Of a stretch of DNA of 64,000 nucleotides, positions 9,087-19,926 are shown piece by piece. The first letter of the stretch is position 1. Each line of letters begins with the position of its first letter. Both the position numbers and the translations under genes were made by a program. The stretch comes from Solitalea canadensis DSM 3403 (lineage in GTDB: Bacteria > Bacteroidota > Bacteroidia > Sphingobacteriales > Sphingobacteriaceae), in assembly GCF_000242635.2 (NCBI RefSeq), contig NC_017770.1, forward strand, positions 3,298,669 through 3,362,668. Reading direction: 5' to 3'. A model generated the notes under the pieces. It was given only the letters and a program-made list of their open reading frames with translations, was not told the DNA's origin and searched no databases.

Positions 9087-10082
9087 TTAGTCGTTAATAG
9101 CTTTCCACAGCAAATCCTTTAACTCAACAATACCTTTTTGTGCTACGGATGAAATAAACTGATGTGGAATGCCTTTTGGCAGTTCTTTTTCCATTTCAGC
9201 AATGAGTTCCTCATCCAACATATCAGCTTTAGTAATTGCCAATACACGTGGTTTATCTAATAATTCCGGATTGAACTGCTTGATCTCATTTAATAAAATC
9301 TCATATTCTTTTTTAATGTCTTTACTATCTGCTGGAACCATAAATAGTAAAACCGAATTACGTTCAATATGACGAAGGAAACGAATTCCTAAGCCTTTAC
9401 CTTCCGCTGCTCCTTCAATAATTCCAGGGATGTCAGCCATTACAAATGAACGATTGCCGCGATAAGCTACAACCCCTAAGTTTGGAACCATCGTAGTGAA
9501 AGGATAATCCGCTATTTCAGGTTTTGCTGCTGAAACCACCGACAATAGCGTTGATTTTCCGGCATTTGGAAAACCCACTAAGCCTACATCCGCCAATAGT
9601 TTTAACTCAAGCACTTTCCATTCTTCTTTACCAACTTCACCAGATTGTGCAAAGCGTGGCGTTTGATTAGTTGGAGATTTAAAATGCCAGTTTCCCTGCC
9701 CACCACGACCACCAGGAGTGATAATTTTTGTTTCACCATCCTGTGTAATCTCTAATAATACCTCATCTGTTTCAGCATCTTTTATAACTGTTCCCAAAGG
9801 AACTTCTAATATCTCATCTTTTCCCTGAGCACCGGTTTTCAATGCACTTCCCCCACTCTCACCATTTTCTGCAATAACATGCTTACGATATTTTAGGTGT
9901 AGAAGCGTCCATAGTTGGCTGTTACCTTTTACAATAACATGTCCACCACGACCGCCATCACCACCATCAGGACCACCTTTTGCCGTCTTTTTATCACGGT
10001 GTAAATGAGCAGAACCTGCTCCTCCAGCTCCAGAACGGCAGCATATACGAACATAATCAACGAAATTGGAACCCTGACTCAT
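9087..10082 (-). CDS. obgE: GTPase ObgE/CgtA
   Basis: Conserved GTPase acting in late 50S ribosome assembly and stress responses. Of its 331 residues the first 155 form the glycine-rich Obg fold ([29 protein letters not shown]). The G domain follows with G1 [10 protein letters not shown]3 DIPGI and G4 TKAD. The C-terminal OCT domain of Firmicutes Obg is absent, which is common. It lies downstream of adk on the same strand with a 110-bp spacer that holds a small palindrome. Confidence 0.97.
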   Translation of the reverse strand: MSQGSNFVDYVRICCRSGAGGAGSAHLHRDKKTAKGGPDGGDGGRGGHVIVKGNSQLWTLLHLKYRKHVIAENGESGGSALKTGAQGKDEILEVPLGTVIKDAETDEVLLEITQDGETKIITPGGRGGQGNWHFKSPTNQTPRFAQSGEVGKEEWKVLELKLLADVGLVGFPNAGKSTLLSVVSAAKPEIADYPFTTMVPNLGVVAYRGNRSFVMADIPGIIEGAAEGKGLGIRFLRHIERNSVLLFMVPADSKDIKKEYEILLNEIKQFNPELLDKPRVLAITKADMLDEELIAEMEKELPKGIPHQFISSVAQKGIVELKDLLWKAIND

Positions 10083-10125
10083 AAGATTTCAGATTGTTTG
10101 GAAATTAAATTACTTATAAAAGAAC

Positions 10126-10175
10126 AAAGAGTCAAAAGCCAAGATGAATTGCTCATTCCTGACTCTTGACTCTTT
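10126..10175. repeat. Word-built palindrome between adk and obgE
   Basis: AAAGAGTCA (10126-10134) pairs with TGACTCTTT (10167-10175); the right side repeats the word GACTCTTGACTC. Same architecture as the elements at 16961, 39883, 46150, 47812 and 59283. Confidence 0.6.
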
Positions 10176-10193
10176 AATTTATATTTTAAAAAA

Positions 10194-10763
10194 TTAGTAT
10201 TTATCTACTACAGCACAAAGATCATTGAAGATCACATCAATCTCACCAATACCGTTTACTTTACTTAACTTGTCTTGAGTTTCATAGTAAGGTAAAACGT
10301 GGATGGTTTTCTGAAAATACTCATCAATTCTCTTTTTAAGTTTTTCAGCATCATCATCAGCTCTGTTAGAAATTTTCTTACGTTCTGCGATACGATTGGT
10401 TAATTCCTCTTCAGTAACATCTAACGCAATAACACCTGTTATTTTGCTTCCTTTACTTTCTAAATAGGTGTCTAACGCCTCTGCCTGAGCTACTGTACGT
10501 GGAAACCCATCAAAAATAAATCCTTTAGCATTCGGATTTTTACCCACCTCTTCTTCCAACATGTCAATAGTAATTGAATCAGGAACCAATTGTCCATCTG
10601 CAATTAACTGACTAACTTTTTTACCTAGAGTTGTTTCATTTTTGATGTGAGCTCTAAATAAATCACCCGTCGAAATATGCACCAACTGGTATTTGTCAAT
10701 TAACTTTTGAGATTGAGTTCCTTTGCCAGCTCCCGGAGGGCCGAATAAAACTAAGTTCAGCAT
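10194..10763 (-). CDS. adk: Adenylate kinase
   Basis: Catalyses ATP + AMP = 2 ADP and keeps the adenylate pool balanced in the cytoplasm. At 189 residues it is the short form with a compact LID. The P-loop GPPGAGKGT is at residues 8-16, followed by the AMP-binding stretch HISTGDLFR, GFIFDGFPRT and the LID arginines (AERKKISNRADDD). The ATG at 10763 gives the expected N-terminus MLNLVLFGPPG. It sits between obgE and the tRNA-Arg gene, all on the minus strand. Confidence 0.97.
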   Translation of the reverse strand: MLNLVLFGPPGAGKGTQSQKLIDKYQLVHISTGDLFRAHIKNETTLGKKVSQLIADGQLVPDSITIDMLEEEVGKNPNAKGFIFDGFPRTVAQAEALDTYLESKGSKITGVIALDVTEEELTNRIAERKKISNRADDDAEKLKKRIDEYFQKTIHVLPYYETQDKLSKVNGIGEIDVIFNDLCAVVDKY

Positions 10764-10785
10764 GTCTACGTTGGTTAAAAACTAA

Positions 10786-10816
10786 AATAGCCTGCCAATT
10801 TTGCTGACAGGCTATT
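10786..10816 (-). terminator. Terminator after tRNA-Arg
   Basis: AATAGCCTG and CAGGCTATT form a 9-bp stem, followed on the minus strand by TTTAGTTTTT. It lies 14 bp after the tRNA 3' end and before adk. Confidence 0.8.
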
Positions 10817-10829
10817 GATTGAATTTTTG

Positions 10830-10903
10830 TGGACCCAAAGGGAGTCGAACCCCTAACCTTCTGATCCGTAGTCAGATGCTCTATCCAATTAAGCTATGGG
10901 TCC
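10830..10903 (-). tRNA. tRNA-Arg (anticodon ACG)
   Basis: The minus strand reads from 10903 as GGACCCA, matched by TGGGTCC at the 3' end (7-bp acceptor), with discriminator A. The anticodon arm is TCTGA-CTACGGA-TCAGA, giving anticodon ACG. The T arm contains GGTTCGACTCC. CCA is not encoded. The total is 74 nt, including one discriminator base. Confidence 0.96.
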
Positions 10904-10942
10904 TTCTTTTTAGTGAAGGCCGCTATCGTTGTAACGGGAGTG

Positions 10943-10975
10943 CAAATATAAGGACGTTTTTAAGTTTGTCAAAAG
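10943..10975 (-). promoter_or_regulatory. Bacteroidota-type promoter of tRNA-Arg
   Basis: On the minus strand TTTTGAC (complement of 10969-10975) lies 18 bp before TATATTTG (complement of 10943-10950). This matches the known -33 TTTG / -7 TAnnTTTG pattern. It lies 40 bp before the tRNA. Confidence 0.8.
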
Positions 10976-11288
10976 TTTTTTCAAAAAAAATAAGGAGCCT
11001 TCACTATCTATATTCATTATCAGCCAAATAAATTTAAAATATTTTTCAAAGCATATGAAAAAACCTGCTAAAATCGGTCTTTAGGACTACTCCTAAAGCA
11101 ACTCTTCTACTATTTTTTATTCAAAAACAGTGAAAATTTAGCAATACACTCCATTCCTTGCTTGAAAAACACATCATCTTTGACTTTCTGTTTTATTAGT
11201 CATCATGTATTTTAAATTAAACGATTATTGTTTAACTTAATATTTATTGAAGAAAACAATCATTTCTTAACACCTTACGAAACACATT
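10976..11288. other. AT-rich gap without a recognisable gene
   Basis: Some 310 bp between the tRNA promoter and the barrel-protein gene. No ORF with family resemblance and no convincing RNA fold seen. A short inverted pair, TCTTTAGGA-CTAC-TCCTAAAG near 11073-11094, is the only structure and has no T tract. Confidence 0.5.
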
Positions 11289-11936
11289 ATGAAGAAGCTC
11301 TCTCTAATTTTCCTTTTTTCCCTGTGCCTTACCATAAGTGCAATGGCTCAGAATGTCCGGCTAAATGGTTATGCAGCTTATGTATTTGACGATGCCGTGG
11401 ACTCCTATTATAGTGAAACTGATTATTTTAGTGGAACAATAAAAGGCGGATTTCAATGGGGGGCTGGAATTGAATACCTGCTACCCTCTCAATTCGGAAT
11501 TGAACTTACTTACCTTCGACAAGACACAAACGCTCCAACTGATTATATATCTAATCCTGTACAAGGTTTGCAATTTGCCAATTTCGATCTGGGAATAAAT
11601 TATATAATGCTTGGAGGAAATAAATACGTTAAGGTAAAACCACAAATAGAGCCTTATGGCGGACTTCAGGCTGGTGTTGCAATATTTGACCTTTCCAACC
11701 CGGTAAATAACAATAAATCGAATTCTACGAAGTTTGCATGGGGGCTCAAAGGTGGTGTAAACTTTTACGCTTCTCCTAAAGTTGCTATTAAAATACAGGC
11801 AAGTCTATTATCATCCGTTCAGGCCGTGGGAGGCACCTTTTATTTTGGCACTGGAGGAACAGGAGCTGGAGTAGGGAGCTATTCATCAATGCTCCAATTT
11901 GTAATAGGTGGCGGCTTAACCGTTAACTTGAATTAA
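11289..11936 (+). CDS. Outer-membrane beta-barrel protein, small
   Basis: Probable outer-membrane or periplasmic barrel of 215 residues. It starts with a signal peptide (MKKLSLIFLFSLCLTISAMA, cleavage before QN). The rest alternates polar and hydrophobic residues with many Gly and Tyr, and ends in a barrel-like strand (MLQFVIGGGLTVNLN). It resembles the OmpW/outer_membrane_beta-brl class in overall look, but no specific motif fixes a family. It stands alone, convergent with manA. Function unknown. Confidence 0.75.
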   Translation: MKKLSLIFLFSLCLTISAMAQNVRLNGYAAYVFDDAVDSYYSETDYFSGTIKGGFQWGAGIEYLLPSQFGIELTYLRQDTNAPTDYISNPVQGLQFANFDLGINYIMLGGNKYVKVKPQIEPYGGLQAGVAIFDLSNPVNNNKSNSTKFAWGLKGGVNFYASPKVAIKIQASLLSSVQAVGGTFYFGTGGTGAGVGSYSSMLQFVIGGGLTVNLN

Positions 11937-11943
11937 TATAATT

Positions 11944-11985
11944 ACATGTTACGAGCCGTAAGAATTTATATAACTCGTAACATGT
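11944..11985. terminator. Palindrome between convergent genes
   Basis: A perfect 12-bp stem, ACATGTTACGAG (11944-11955) with CTCGTAACATGT (11974-11985), and an 18-nt loop. It sits 8 bp after each stop, so it can terminate both genes although T tracts are weak. Its word CTCGTAAC recurs at about 34998. Confidence 0.6.
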
Positions 11986-11993
11986 TAATAAGC

Positions 11994-12974
11994 TTAATGA
12001 ATATAACTTTCTAAAATTTTAAATGCTGCATTCGTTTTTAATTCAACAATTTGAGTTGATGCAGGTATTAAAATACAATCCCCTTTTGCTACAGCCAATA
12101 CTTGATCATCAAATTGTAATACGTATGAACCTTCTAAACATACATGAATAACAAAGCTATCTAAGTTACTGTAATCTCTTACTACATTTTTATTGTAGGC
12201 CAATACATTAGTAGTAAAGTAAGGGCAATCTACTAACTCCACTACTTTGTTATCTGCTGCAACGTACTGAGTTTTATAATTATCATAGTAATTATAATCA
12301 ATAGCTGCTAATGCTTCCTGCACATGCAGTTCACGTTTATTACCTTTATCGTCAACTCTGTCGAAATCGTAAATACGATAAGTGATATCCGAAGTTTGCT
12401 GAATTTCTGCGATCAATAAACCCTTACCAATAGTATGAACTCTACCAGCCGGTAAAAAGAAAACATCATCAGCTGTAACTGCTTCTTTATTGAGAATATC
12501 GTTCAATTTTCCTTCATTAAATTTTTGAACATATATTTCCTCATTTACAGGTTGATTAAACCCTGATATTAGGGAAGCCCCTTCATCGGCTTGGATCACA
12601 TACCACATTTCCGTTTTACCGAAAGAATTATGACGTTTTCTTGCTAATTCATCATTGGGGTGAACCTGAATAGAAAGGTCGTCATTAGCATCAATAAATT
12701 TCACTAATAAAGGAAACTCATTCCCAAATCGTTCATAAACCGACCTCCCTACTAATGCTGCTTTTTTTTCTTCCAATAATGCTGATAAAGAATTTCCCGC
12801 CAAAGGACCATTTTCGACAATCGAAACATCACTTTTAACTCCGGAAATCTCCCATGTTTCACCACAGTTAGAAAGCGGAGAAAAATCTTTTCCTAATACT
12901 GTTTTTATCTTGCTGCCACCCCAGATCTTATCTTTAAAGATGGTTTTAAATTTTAAGGGATATAATTTGTTCAT
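11994..12974 (-). CDS. manA: Mannose-6-phosphate isomerase, class I (ManA-like)
   Basis: Interconverts fructose 6-phosphate and mannose 6-phosphate, feeding GDP-mannose synthesis or mannose catabolism. The 326-residue protein is the short bacterial form. Zinc ligands are visible: Gln103 and His105 in QVHPND, Glu122 in KTEMWYV and His180 in PAGRVHTI. The active-site block TYRIYDFDRVD follows. It is monocistronic, convergent with the barrel gene. Mannose released by the GH92 enzymes encoded 12 kb away would, after phosphorylation, pass through this enzyme; that link is inferred. Confidence 0.95.
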   Translation of the reverse strand: MNKLYPLKFKTIFKDKIWGGSKIKTVLGKDFSPLSNCGETWEISGVKSDVSIVENGPLAGNSLSALLEEKKAALVGRSVYERFGNEFPLLVKFIDANDDLSIQVHPNDELARKRHNSFGKTEMWYVIQADEGASLISGFNQPVNEEIYVQKFNEGKLNDILNKEAVTADDVFFLPAGRVHTIGKGLLIAEIQQTSDITYRIYDFDRVDDKGNKRELHVQEALAAIDYNYYDNYKTQYVAADNKVVELVDCPYFTTNVLAYNKNVVRDYSNLDSFVIHVCLEGSYVLQFDDQVLAVAKGDCILIPASTQIVELKTNAAFKILESYIH

Positions 12975-13061
12975 GGTTCAAAATTAATAAAATAAGCAAA
13001 AACGATTTAGCATAAATATATTAATTAATATCTGTTTCGTTTTATAATAGTACAATAAAAA

Positions 13062-13103
13062 AGCAGTTTATCATTGCATGAATGCATACAATAATAAACT
13101 GCT
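13062..13103 (-). terminator. Terminator after floA
   Basis: AGCAGTTTAT and ATAAACTGCT form a 10-bp stem, with an inner TTGCAT/ATGCAT pairing. On the minus strand it is followed by TTTTTTATTG. It lies 31 bp beyond the floA stop. Confidence 0.85.
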
Positions 13104-13134
13104 CTAAAAATACTTATTTATTGAGATTTAAAAG

Positions 13135-14106
13135 CTATTTCTTATCACCTTTAGGTTTTGAAATCGACTCGCGCATTTCAGTGTCCGCTTTCATATTTTG
13201 CATGCGGTAGTAATCCATAATTCCCATATTACCAGATTTAAATGCATCTGCCATGGCTTTAGGAATCTCTGCTTCTGCTTCAATAACTTTTGCACGAGCA
13301 TCTTGTGCTTTAGCACGCATCTCTTGCTCTAACGCAACAGCCATCGCTCTGCGCTCTTCTGCACGTGCATTAGCTACCTTTAAATCTGCTTCTGCCTGAT
13401 CTGCTTGAAGTTTTGCACCAATATTTTCTCCGATATCAATATCAGCAATATCAATAGAAAGGATTTCAAAAGCAGTTCCAGAGTCCAGACCTTTTCCTAA
13501 AACTACTTTAGAGATACGATCAGGATTTTCCAATACTTCTTTATGATTAACAGCAGAACCAATTGTTGTTACGATACCTTCTCCTACACGAGCCAAAATT
13601 GTTTCTTCACCGGCCCCTCCTACCAATTGATTAATATTGGCACGAACAGTAACACGCGCTTTGGCCACCAATTGAATACCATCTTTAGCCACGGCTGCTA
13701 CCGGAGGAGTATTAATTACACGAGGGTTTACTGATAATTGAACCGCATCAAATACATCACGACCAGCTAAGTCAATGGCTGTAGCCAATTTAAAATCTAA
13801 CGGGATGTTTGCTTTATCGGCTGATATTAATGCTTTAATTACATTATTTACATGTCCGCCAGCCAGAAAGTGAGTTTCAATATCATTACTGGTAATTTTT
13901 AATCCGGCTTTAGTTGATGTAATCATCGCATTAACCACCAACGCAGGCGGTACTTTACGCAATCGCATCAATACTAAATTGATCAAACTTACAGGAGCTC
14001 CAGATAACCAGGCTGTAAACCATAAGTTAACTGGGAATAAATAAAGGAATACAAAAAGTGCAATTACTGCACCAACTACAAACAATACAATGGTAATTGG
14101 TTCCAT
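13135..14106 (-). CDS. floA: Flotillin-like protein FloA
   Basis: Membrane scaffold of the SPFH type (the former UPF0365 group) that organises membrane microdomains. Of its 323 residues 4-30 form a hydrophobic hairpin. The SPFH/band-7 domain follows ([55 protein letters not shown]). The C-terminal third is an Ala/Glu-rich coiled coil ([20 protein letters not shown]). Length and sequence match FloA closely. It usually travels with a NfeD-type partner; none is seen next to it here. Confidence 0.95.
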   Translation of the reverse strand: MEPITIVLFVVGAVIALFVFLYLFPVNLWFTAWLSGAPVSLINLVLMRLRKVPPALVVNAMITSTKAGLKITSNDIETHFLAGGHVNNVIKALISADKANIPLDFKLATAIDLAGRDVFDAVQLSVNPRVINTPPVAAVAKDGIQLVAKARVTVRANINQLVGGAGEETILARVGEGIVTTIGSAVNHKEVLENPDRISKVVLGKGLDSGTAFEILSIDIADIDIGENIGAKLQADQAEADLKVANARAEERRAMAVALEQEMRAKAQDARAKVIEAEAEIPKAMADAFKSGNMGIMDYYRMQNMKADTEMRESISKPKGDKK

Positions 14107-14183
14107 AGATGAATAATTAATTGTAAAAAGAAGTCTGGATACTGAAATCTAAACTTTAATAAAATAACCCGAAAGTAATAAAA

Positions 14184-15089
14184 TTAATTATGGTTCAATT
14201 GATTATTTACAATCTTCAGGCCTTCCTCAAAAGAATGGGGATTATATCCTAATTCCTTAACAGATTTATCTAAAATAAACTCTGTTTTAACAGGTCTTTT
14301 TGCAGATTGATTTAAGGTTTCAGCAGAAATTGGAGTGATTAATGATTTGTCGAGGTTCCAAAAATCAGCGACGCGCTCAACAATTTCAAGAATACTCATA
14401 AAATCCTTTCCGGATGCATTATAAATACCTTGTGCACGCTTTTCCATTGCTAACACGCATATATCGGCTAAATCTTCGGCTAACGTTGGATTTCTATATT
14501 GATCATTCACTACATTAATCTTTTGTCCTTTTTCCAAAGCACCTTTAGCCCATAGAATTATATTACTACGGCTCATATCTTTTACCACACCGTAGACTAT
14601 AATTGTACGCAGAATTGCATAAGCAATATCGCTATTAATTAAGAGCAGTTCTGATTCCAATTTTGTTTGTCCGTAATAGCTCAATGGATTAGCCACTGCG
14701 TTTTCATCATATGGACCATCAGCTCCATCAAAAATGAAATCGGTAGATAAATGAATAAAATGTGCTCCAGTTTGCTTGCACGCCTCAATAAAATATTGAA
14801 CAGCATCAACATTTAGTTTTTTGCAAAGTTCTTTATCCGATTCACAAGCATCAACATTTGTCATTGCTGCGGTATGAATAACATGATCGGGTTTATGCTT
14901 TTGCATAATTGCAATTACTTCCGCATGATTAGTCACATCTAAACTCTCATAGCTATAACCTTCTTCAAGATATCGATCAACGCCCTTTGCAGTTGCAATA
15001 ACTGTATAAGTTGAATTGTTGCGTAATTTATCTAATAGCTTTTGACCTAATAAACCGTTGCTGCCGGTAATTAATACTTTTTTTGTCAC
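14184..15089 (-). CDS. RmlD-like SDR family sugar-nucleotide reductase/epimerase
   Basis: NAD(P)-dependent extended SDR of about 301 residues. The nucleotide-binding motif ITGSNGLLGQKL is at the N-terminus, then HTAAMTNVDACE, STDFIFDG and the catalytic YxxxK as YYGQTKLESE. This closely follows dTDP-4-dehydrorhamnose reductase (RmlD), but no rmlA/B/C genes are near, so the substrate is open. Start choice: the frame is open from an ATG at 15167, yet the 26 extra residues are unlike the family. The GTG at 15089 gives VTKKVLITG, the usual N-terminus. Confidence 0.85.
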   Translation of the reverse strand: MTKKVLITGSNGLLGQKLLDKLRNNSTYTVIATAKGVDRYLEEGYSYESLDVTNHAEVIAIMQKHKPDHVIHTAAMTNVDACESDKELCKKLNVDAVQYFIEACKQTGAHFIHLSTDFIFDGADGPYDENAVANPLSYYGQTKLESELLLINSDIAYAILRTIIVYGVVKDMSRSNIILWAKGALEKGQKINVVNDQYRNPTLAEDLADICVLAMEKRAQGIYNASGKDFMSILEIVERVADFWNLDKSLITPISAETLNQSAKRPVKTEFILDKSVKELGYNPHSFEEGLKIVNNQLNHN

Positions 15090-15364
15090 TGTGCTTATAT
15101 ATTCTAAAAATGAAACCTGTGTTGCCTGATTATCTTTTTTATTGGTAAGGTGATAGGTGAATCCCATTGCAGAAATATTTACTATACTTTTTGATCCGTC
15201 TTTATAAAAAAATTAAGGTAAACTGCCTCAAAGATACACTTTAATCTATTTTACTAAAGTGTATTAACTGTTTGACTTAGTAGTTTTAACTAATTCGCTA
15301 TTCTACAATATTTCAACTGAAAAAGAGGTGCAAAAAGAATGTTAAAAAATGATGTAAAAATGGG

Positions 15365-15394
15365 TTTGATTTTCTTTTAAATAAATTATCTTTG
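15365..15394 (+). promoter_or_regulatory. Bacteroidota-type promoter of atpDC
   Basis: TTTG (15365-15368), an 18-bp spacer and TATCTTTG (15387-15394) fit the -33/-7 consensus exactly. The distance to the atpD start at 15451 leaves a leader of about 50 nt. Confidence 0.85.
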
Positions 15395-15429
15395 CGACAC
15401 TTATAATTCAGCCTTAAAACGCTTAATAA

Positions 15430-16956
<1,527 letters not shown>

Positions 16957-16960
16957 TTTT

Positions 16961-17033
16961 GATTTGAGATATGGGATATGAGATTTGAGACCACTGTCTT
17001 CAATTTCATATTTCACGTCTCACATCTCAAATC
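16961..17033. repeat. Word-built palindrome between atpD and atpC
   Basis: GATTTGAGATATG (16961-16973) pairs with CACATCTCAAATC (17021-17033) with one mismatch. The left half repeats the words TTTGAGA and GATATG twice each; the right half repeats variants of their complements. It lies inside the atpDC operon. Confidence 0.75.
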
Positions 17034-17041
17034 TTAATACT

Positions 17042-17293
17042 ATGATTTTAGATATTTTAACACCTGATAAAACAGTTTTTTCCGGTGAAATTCTTTCAGT
17101 AACCGTTCCAGGCAAAGGTGGTTCTTTCCAGATTTGGGAAAATCACGCTGCTATTATTTCTACATTAGAAAACGGTTTGGTAGAAATCCGCTTGAAAGAT
17201 AAAACTCAGGAGCTATTCAACATTAAAGGTGGTGTTGTAGAAGTACTTAAAAATAAAGTGGTTTTACTAGCTGATGGTGTTGTAGAAAAATAA
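17042..17293 (+). CDS. atpC: F1 ATP synthase subunit epsilon
   Basis: Central-stalk subunit linking rotation to catalysis. At 83 residues it carries only the N-terminal beta-sandwich domain (MILDILTPDKTVFSGEI, GSFQIWENHAAIISTLENG) and lacks the C-terminal helical hairpin that inhibits hydrolysis in E. coli. The truncated form is normal in Bacteroidota. The frame is open upstream to 16985, but those residues translate the palindrome, so the ATG at 17042 is chosen. A terminator follows. Confidence 0.95.
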   Translation: MILDILTPDKTVFSGEILSVTVPGKGGSFQIWENHAAIISTLENGLVEIRLKDKTQELFNIKGGVVEVLKNKVVLLADGVVEK

Positions 17294-17321
17294 CAGAGAA
17301 CATTTCTTGTTAATTATAATA

Positions 17322-17359
17322 AAAAAGTCCCGTCTCGGTTTAACCGGAACGGGATTTTT
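17322..17359 (+). terminator. Terminator of the atpDC operon
   Basis: GTCCCGT pairs with ACGGGAT, with an inner CGGTT/AACCG pairing, A tract before and T tract after. It also faces the end of the convergent oxidoreductase gene. Confidence 0.88.
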
Positions 17360-17371
17360 TTATCTGATGAA

Positions 17372-18382
17372 TTAATGCTGCTTCAATTCAAAAACTTCTG
17401 CTAGCAGCTCATAAGACCGTAAACGATCTTTAAAATCGAGCGTGATATTAGCCAGTATCAGTTCATTCACTTTATAATCTTTTGCCAACTGCTCCAATCG
17501 TATTTTTAACTGATCGGGTGTGCCGCATATTAATCGCTGACGATTAAACTGAATTCGCTCCTGTTCAAAAGGTGTATAAACTGCATTTTTTACATCATCA
17601 TAAGATACCGGATCAAATTTGCCCTTAGTTTCCAGCTGGATAAAACGGTAATCCATGACTTCAATTTGTTGGCGTACTTTTTCTTCATCCTCAGAACAGA
17701 ATGCAAAAAAAGCTGCATTAGCTTCTGGTTTAGCATTATTTCCATTGGCACTAAAACGTTGTTTATATAATTCAACTGCTTGCGGCCCCCCTATCGGATT
17801 AATAAAGTGAGCAAATGAAAATCCTAATCCAAAATGAGCAGCAAAAACAGCACTTTGTCCACTCGAACTTAATATCCATTGCTCGGGTGAAGACTGCGAG
17901 TTGGGTGTAACATGAATATTTGCCAAATACGTTCCTGCTTCAGCAGTATCATGCAAATAATGCTGCAGATCTGAAAGTTGCTCTATAAAGTCTTGTTCGC
18001 TAAAGTTATTTGAAGGATTTAAAATAGATGCAGTAATACGATCGGTTCCGGGAGCTCTCCCCATTCCCAAGTCAATCCTGCCAGGGAAAATTGTTTCCAA
18101 CATCCTGAAGTTTTCTGCTACTTTCAGTGCACTATGATTAGGAAGCATAATTCCACCTGAGCCCACTCTTATATGTTGTGTTTGTCCGGCCAGATGGGCT
18201 ATCAATACTTCTGGTGTTGACCCTGCCAGACTTCTGGTGTTATGATGTTCTGATACCCAAAAACGGGTATATCCTAACTTGTCAGTTAGTTTAGCTAATT
18301 CTACGGTTTCACTTATGGCTTGTTCGGCTGTTCCACCCTTTTGTATCGGAGATTGATCTAAAACACTTAAACGTAAAGTCAT
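17372..18382 (-). CDS. LLM class flavin-dependent oxidoreductase
   Basis: Luciferase-like monooxygenase of 336 residues, probably using reduced FMN or F420-like flavin on an unknown substrate. Visible family blocks: LSVLDQSPIQKGGTAEQAI, YTRFWVSEHHNTRSLAGSTP, IRVGSGGIMLPNHSALKVAE and GRIDLGMGRAPGTD. These are the marks of the MsnO8-type subgroup. Stand-alone gene between the atpDC terminator and the VF530 gene, divergent from the latter. Substrate cannot be predicted. Confidence 0.93.
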   Translation of the reverse strand: MTLRLSVLDQSPIQKGGTAEQAISETVELAKLTDKLGYTRFWVSEHHNTRSLAGSTPEVLIAHLAGQTQHIRVGSGGIMLPNHSALKVAENFRMLETIFPGRIDLGMGRAPGTDRITASILNPSNNFSEQDFIEQLSDLQHYLHDTAEAGTYLANIHVTPNSQSSPEQWILSSSGQSAVFAAHFGLGFSFAHFINPIGGPQAVELYKQRFSANGNNAKPEANAAFFAFCSEDEEKVRQQIEVMDYRFIQLETKGKFDPVSYDDVKNAVYTPFEQERIQFNRQRLICGTPDQLKIRLEQLAKDYKVNELILANITLDFKDRLRSYELLAEVFELKQH

Positions 18383-18505
18383 TCTATTTAAATTAAAATA
18401 ACATATAGCTTATCTACTATATATCCATTAATGACAACCAAATTGACTATTTTGTTTTAAGCATTCTATAAAGCCTTCTATCCTTTAATTACTTTTGCAA
18501 TAATT

Positions 18506-18727
18506 ATGAGTAGCATACAGCCCAATAATCCCTTACATGGAAAAACACTTGAAATGATCCTGACAGAACTTGTTAATAGGTTCGGATGGGAAGAATTAGG
18601 ATACCAGATCAGGATAAACTGTTTTATCAGCAATCCGAGTATTAAATCAAGTTTGACATTTTTAAGAAAAACACCTTGGGCCCGACAAAAGGTAGAAGAA
18701 TTATATATTAAGAAAATCAAAGCTTAA
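18506..18727 (+). CDS. VF530 (DUF2132) family small DNA-binding protein
   Basis: A 73-residue protein with the family pattern [20 protein letters not shown], then [20 protein letters not shown] and the end [16 protein letters not shown]. The Vibrio fischeri VF530 structure was described as nucleic-acid binding; the cellular role is unknown. The gene ends 8 bp before the convergent ABC ATPase gene's stop. A minus-strand frame over the same bases has no family resemblance. Confidence 0.9.
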   Translation: MSSIQPNNPLHGKTLEMILTELVNRFGWEELGYQIRINCFISNPSIKSSLTFLRKTPWARQKVEELYIKKIKA

Positions 18728-18735
18728 TAACTTCC

Positions 18736-19737
18736 CTATTCGTTCACCTCAGCATAAGACATTATGCTGACAAATACCTGATCTTCTTTTTTGAAGCGTC
18801 CGATATGTGGATAACTAACCTGTAATTTCCTGTTCAATCCCTCAATTTCAACTATTAATAACTCAAAACCACCATTGTATTCTGCTTTTAACACTTTTGC
18901 AGGTGTTCCGGAAACGGATGATAGGGTAATTTCATGAGGATGAATCAACACTTTATCTGAGGTATTTACTTCTCTGTTAAATGTGGTAGCAAATGACGAA
19001 GCATCAACAATATTTACAGCTCCAAATAAACGAGCTACGTAGGTAGATTGTGGCTGATTATAAATTTGTTTCGGTGAGCCTTCCTGAACAATACTACCGT
19101 TTTGCATTACTACAATACGATGAGATAAAGATAAGGCATCAGTTGAATCATGAGTAACCATCAAAATTGAAATACCAGTTTTCTCTACTAATGCTTCCAA
19201 ATCACGCTTCAAATGGTTCTTAAGAATTACATCCAGATTACTAAAGGGTTCATCCAAAAGCAGTAAATCTGGTCCAGAAGCCAAGGCTCTGGCAATAGCT
19301 ACGCGCTGTTGCTGTCCTCCGCTCAAGTTAATAGCCTGCTTATCTTTTAGATCAAGGATATTAAGTAGCTCTAAGACTTCATGGATACGTTTCTTTTTAT
19401 AATCCAGATCAGTATTAGGAAGTACGGGAGCAATATTATCATAAACCTTCGCATAAGGATTAAGATTATAATCCTGCTGCACAAAGTGCATTCCTTTTGT
19501 ACCAGGCAGTAAGTTTACAGAAGGACCATAGATTGGTTTTTCGTTAAAGGTAATTGTTCCTTCATCTGCATCCAAAATACCATAAATGAGTTTAAGTAAA
19601 GTACTTTTTCCACTACCACTTGCACCGACTAAACTAACTATTTCACCCTTATTGATTTGAAGGTTTATATTGCTTAAAAAAAACTGCTCGTTACCGGGAT
19701 ATTTCTTAGAAATGCTATTGATTATTAACATAGGCAT
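18736..19737 (-). CDS. ABC transporter ATP-binding protein, PotA/FbpC-like
   Basis: ATPase subunit of an importer-type ABC transporter, 333 residues. Walker A GASGSGKST is at residues 38-46, the signature is LSGGQQQR, Walker B is LLLLDEP and the H-loop is VTHD. About 95 residues after the ATPase core look like a TOBE domain, as in iron, sulfate or polyamine ATPases. No permease or binding protein is adjacent, so the partner and substrate are unknown. A second ATG two codons downstream (19731) is an equally good start. Confidence 0.9.
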   Translation of the reverse strand: MPMLIINSISKKYPGNEQFFLSNINLQINKGEIVSLVGASGSGKSTLLKLIYGILDADEGTITFNEKPIYGPSVNLLPGTKGMHFVQQDYNLNPYAKVYDNIAPVLPNTDLDYKKKRIHEVLELLNILDLKDKQAINLSGGQQQRVAIARALASGPDLLLLDEPFSNLDVILKNHLKRDLEALVEKTGISILMVTHDSTDALSLSHRIVVMQNGSIVQEGSPKQIYNQPQSTYVARLFGAVNIVDASSFATTFNREVNTSDKVLIHPHEITLSSVSGTPAKVLKAEYNGGFELLIVEIEGLNRKLQVSYPHIGRFKKEDQVFVSIMSYAEVNE

Positions 19738-19797
19738 TAAAAATAAGCATGCAATTTGATTTTAGCCAATGCTAATTGAAAGTATTATAAAAAAAGA

Positions 19798-19821
19798 GAA
19801 GCCCATCTCACGACGGGCTTC
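19798..19821 (-). terminator. Terminator of the sigma-factor operon
   Basis: GAAGCCC and GGGCTTC form a 7-bp stem with a 10-nt loop; the minus strand continues TCTTTTTTTATAA. It lies about 105 bp after the lipoprotein stop at 19927. Confidence 0.85.
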
Positions 19822-19926
19822 AACTTTTTCGAAACCGGATCCAAAATATATTATTGTCAGATATCGTTAATTCACCGGTTTCTTTCGATTAAACCAAACC
19901 ATTGTTACAAAAAATCTTTATAGTGC

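Noticed and set aside
10819-11031. 70-residue plus-strand ORF
   Set aside because: It runs antisense through tRNA-Arg(ACG) and its promoter; no family resemblance.
18478-18720. 80-residue minus-strand ORF
   Set aside because: Overlaps the VF530 gene, which has a recognisable family pattern; the minus-strand frame has none.
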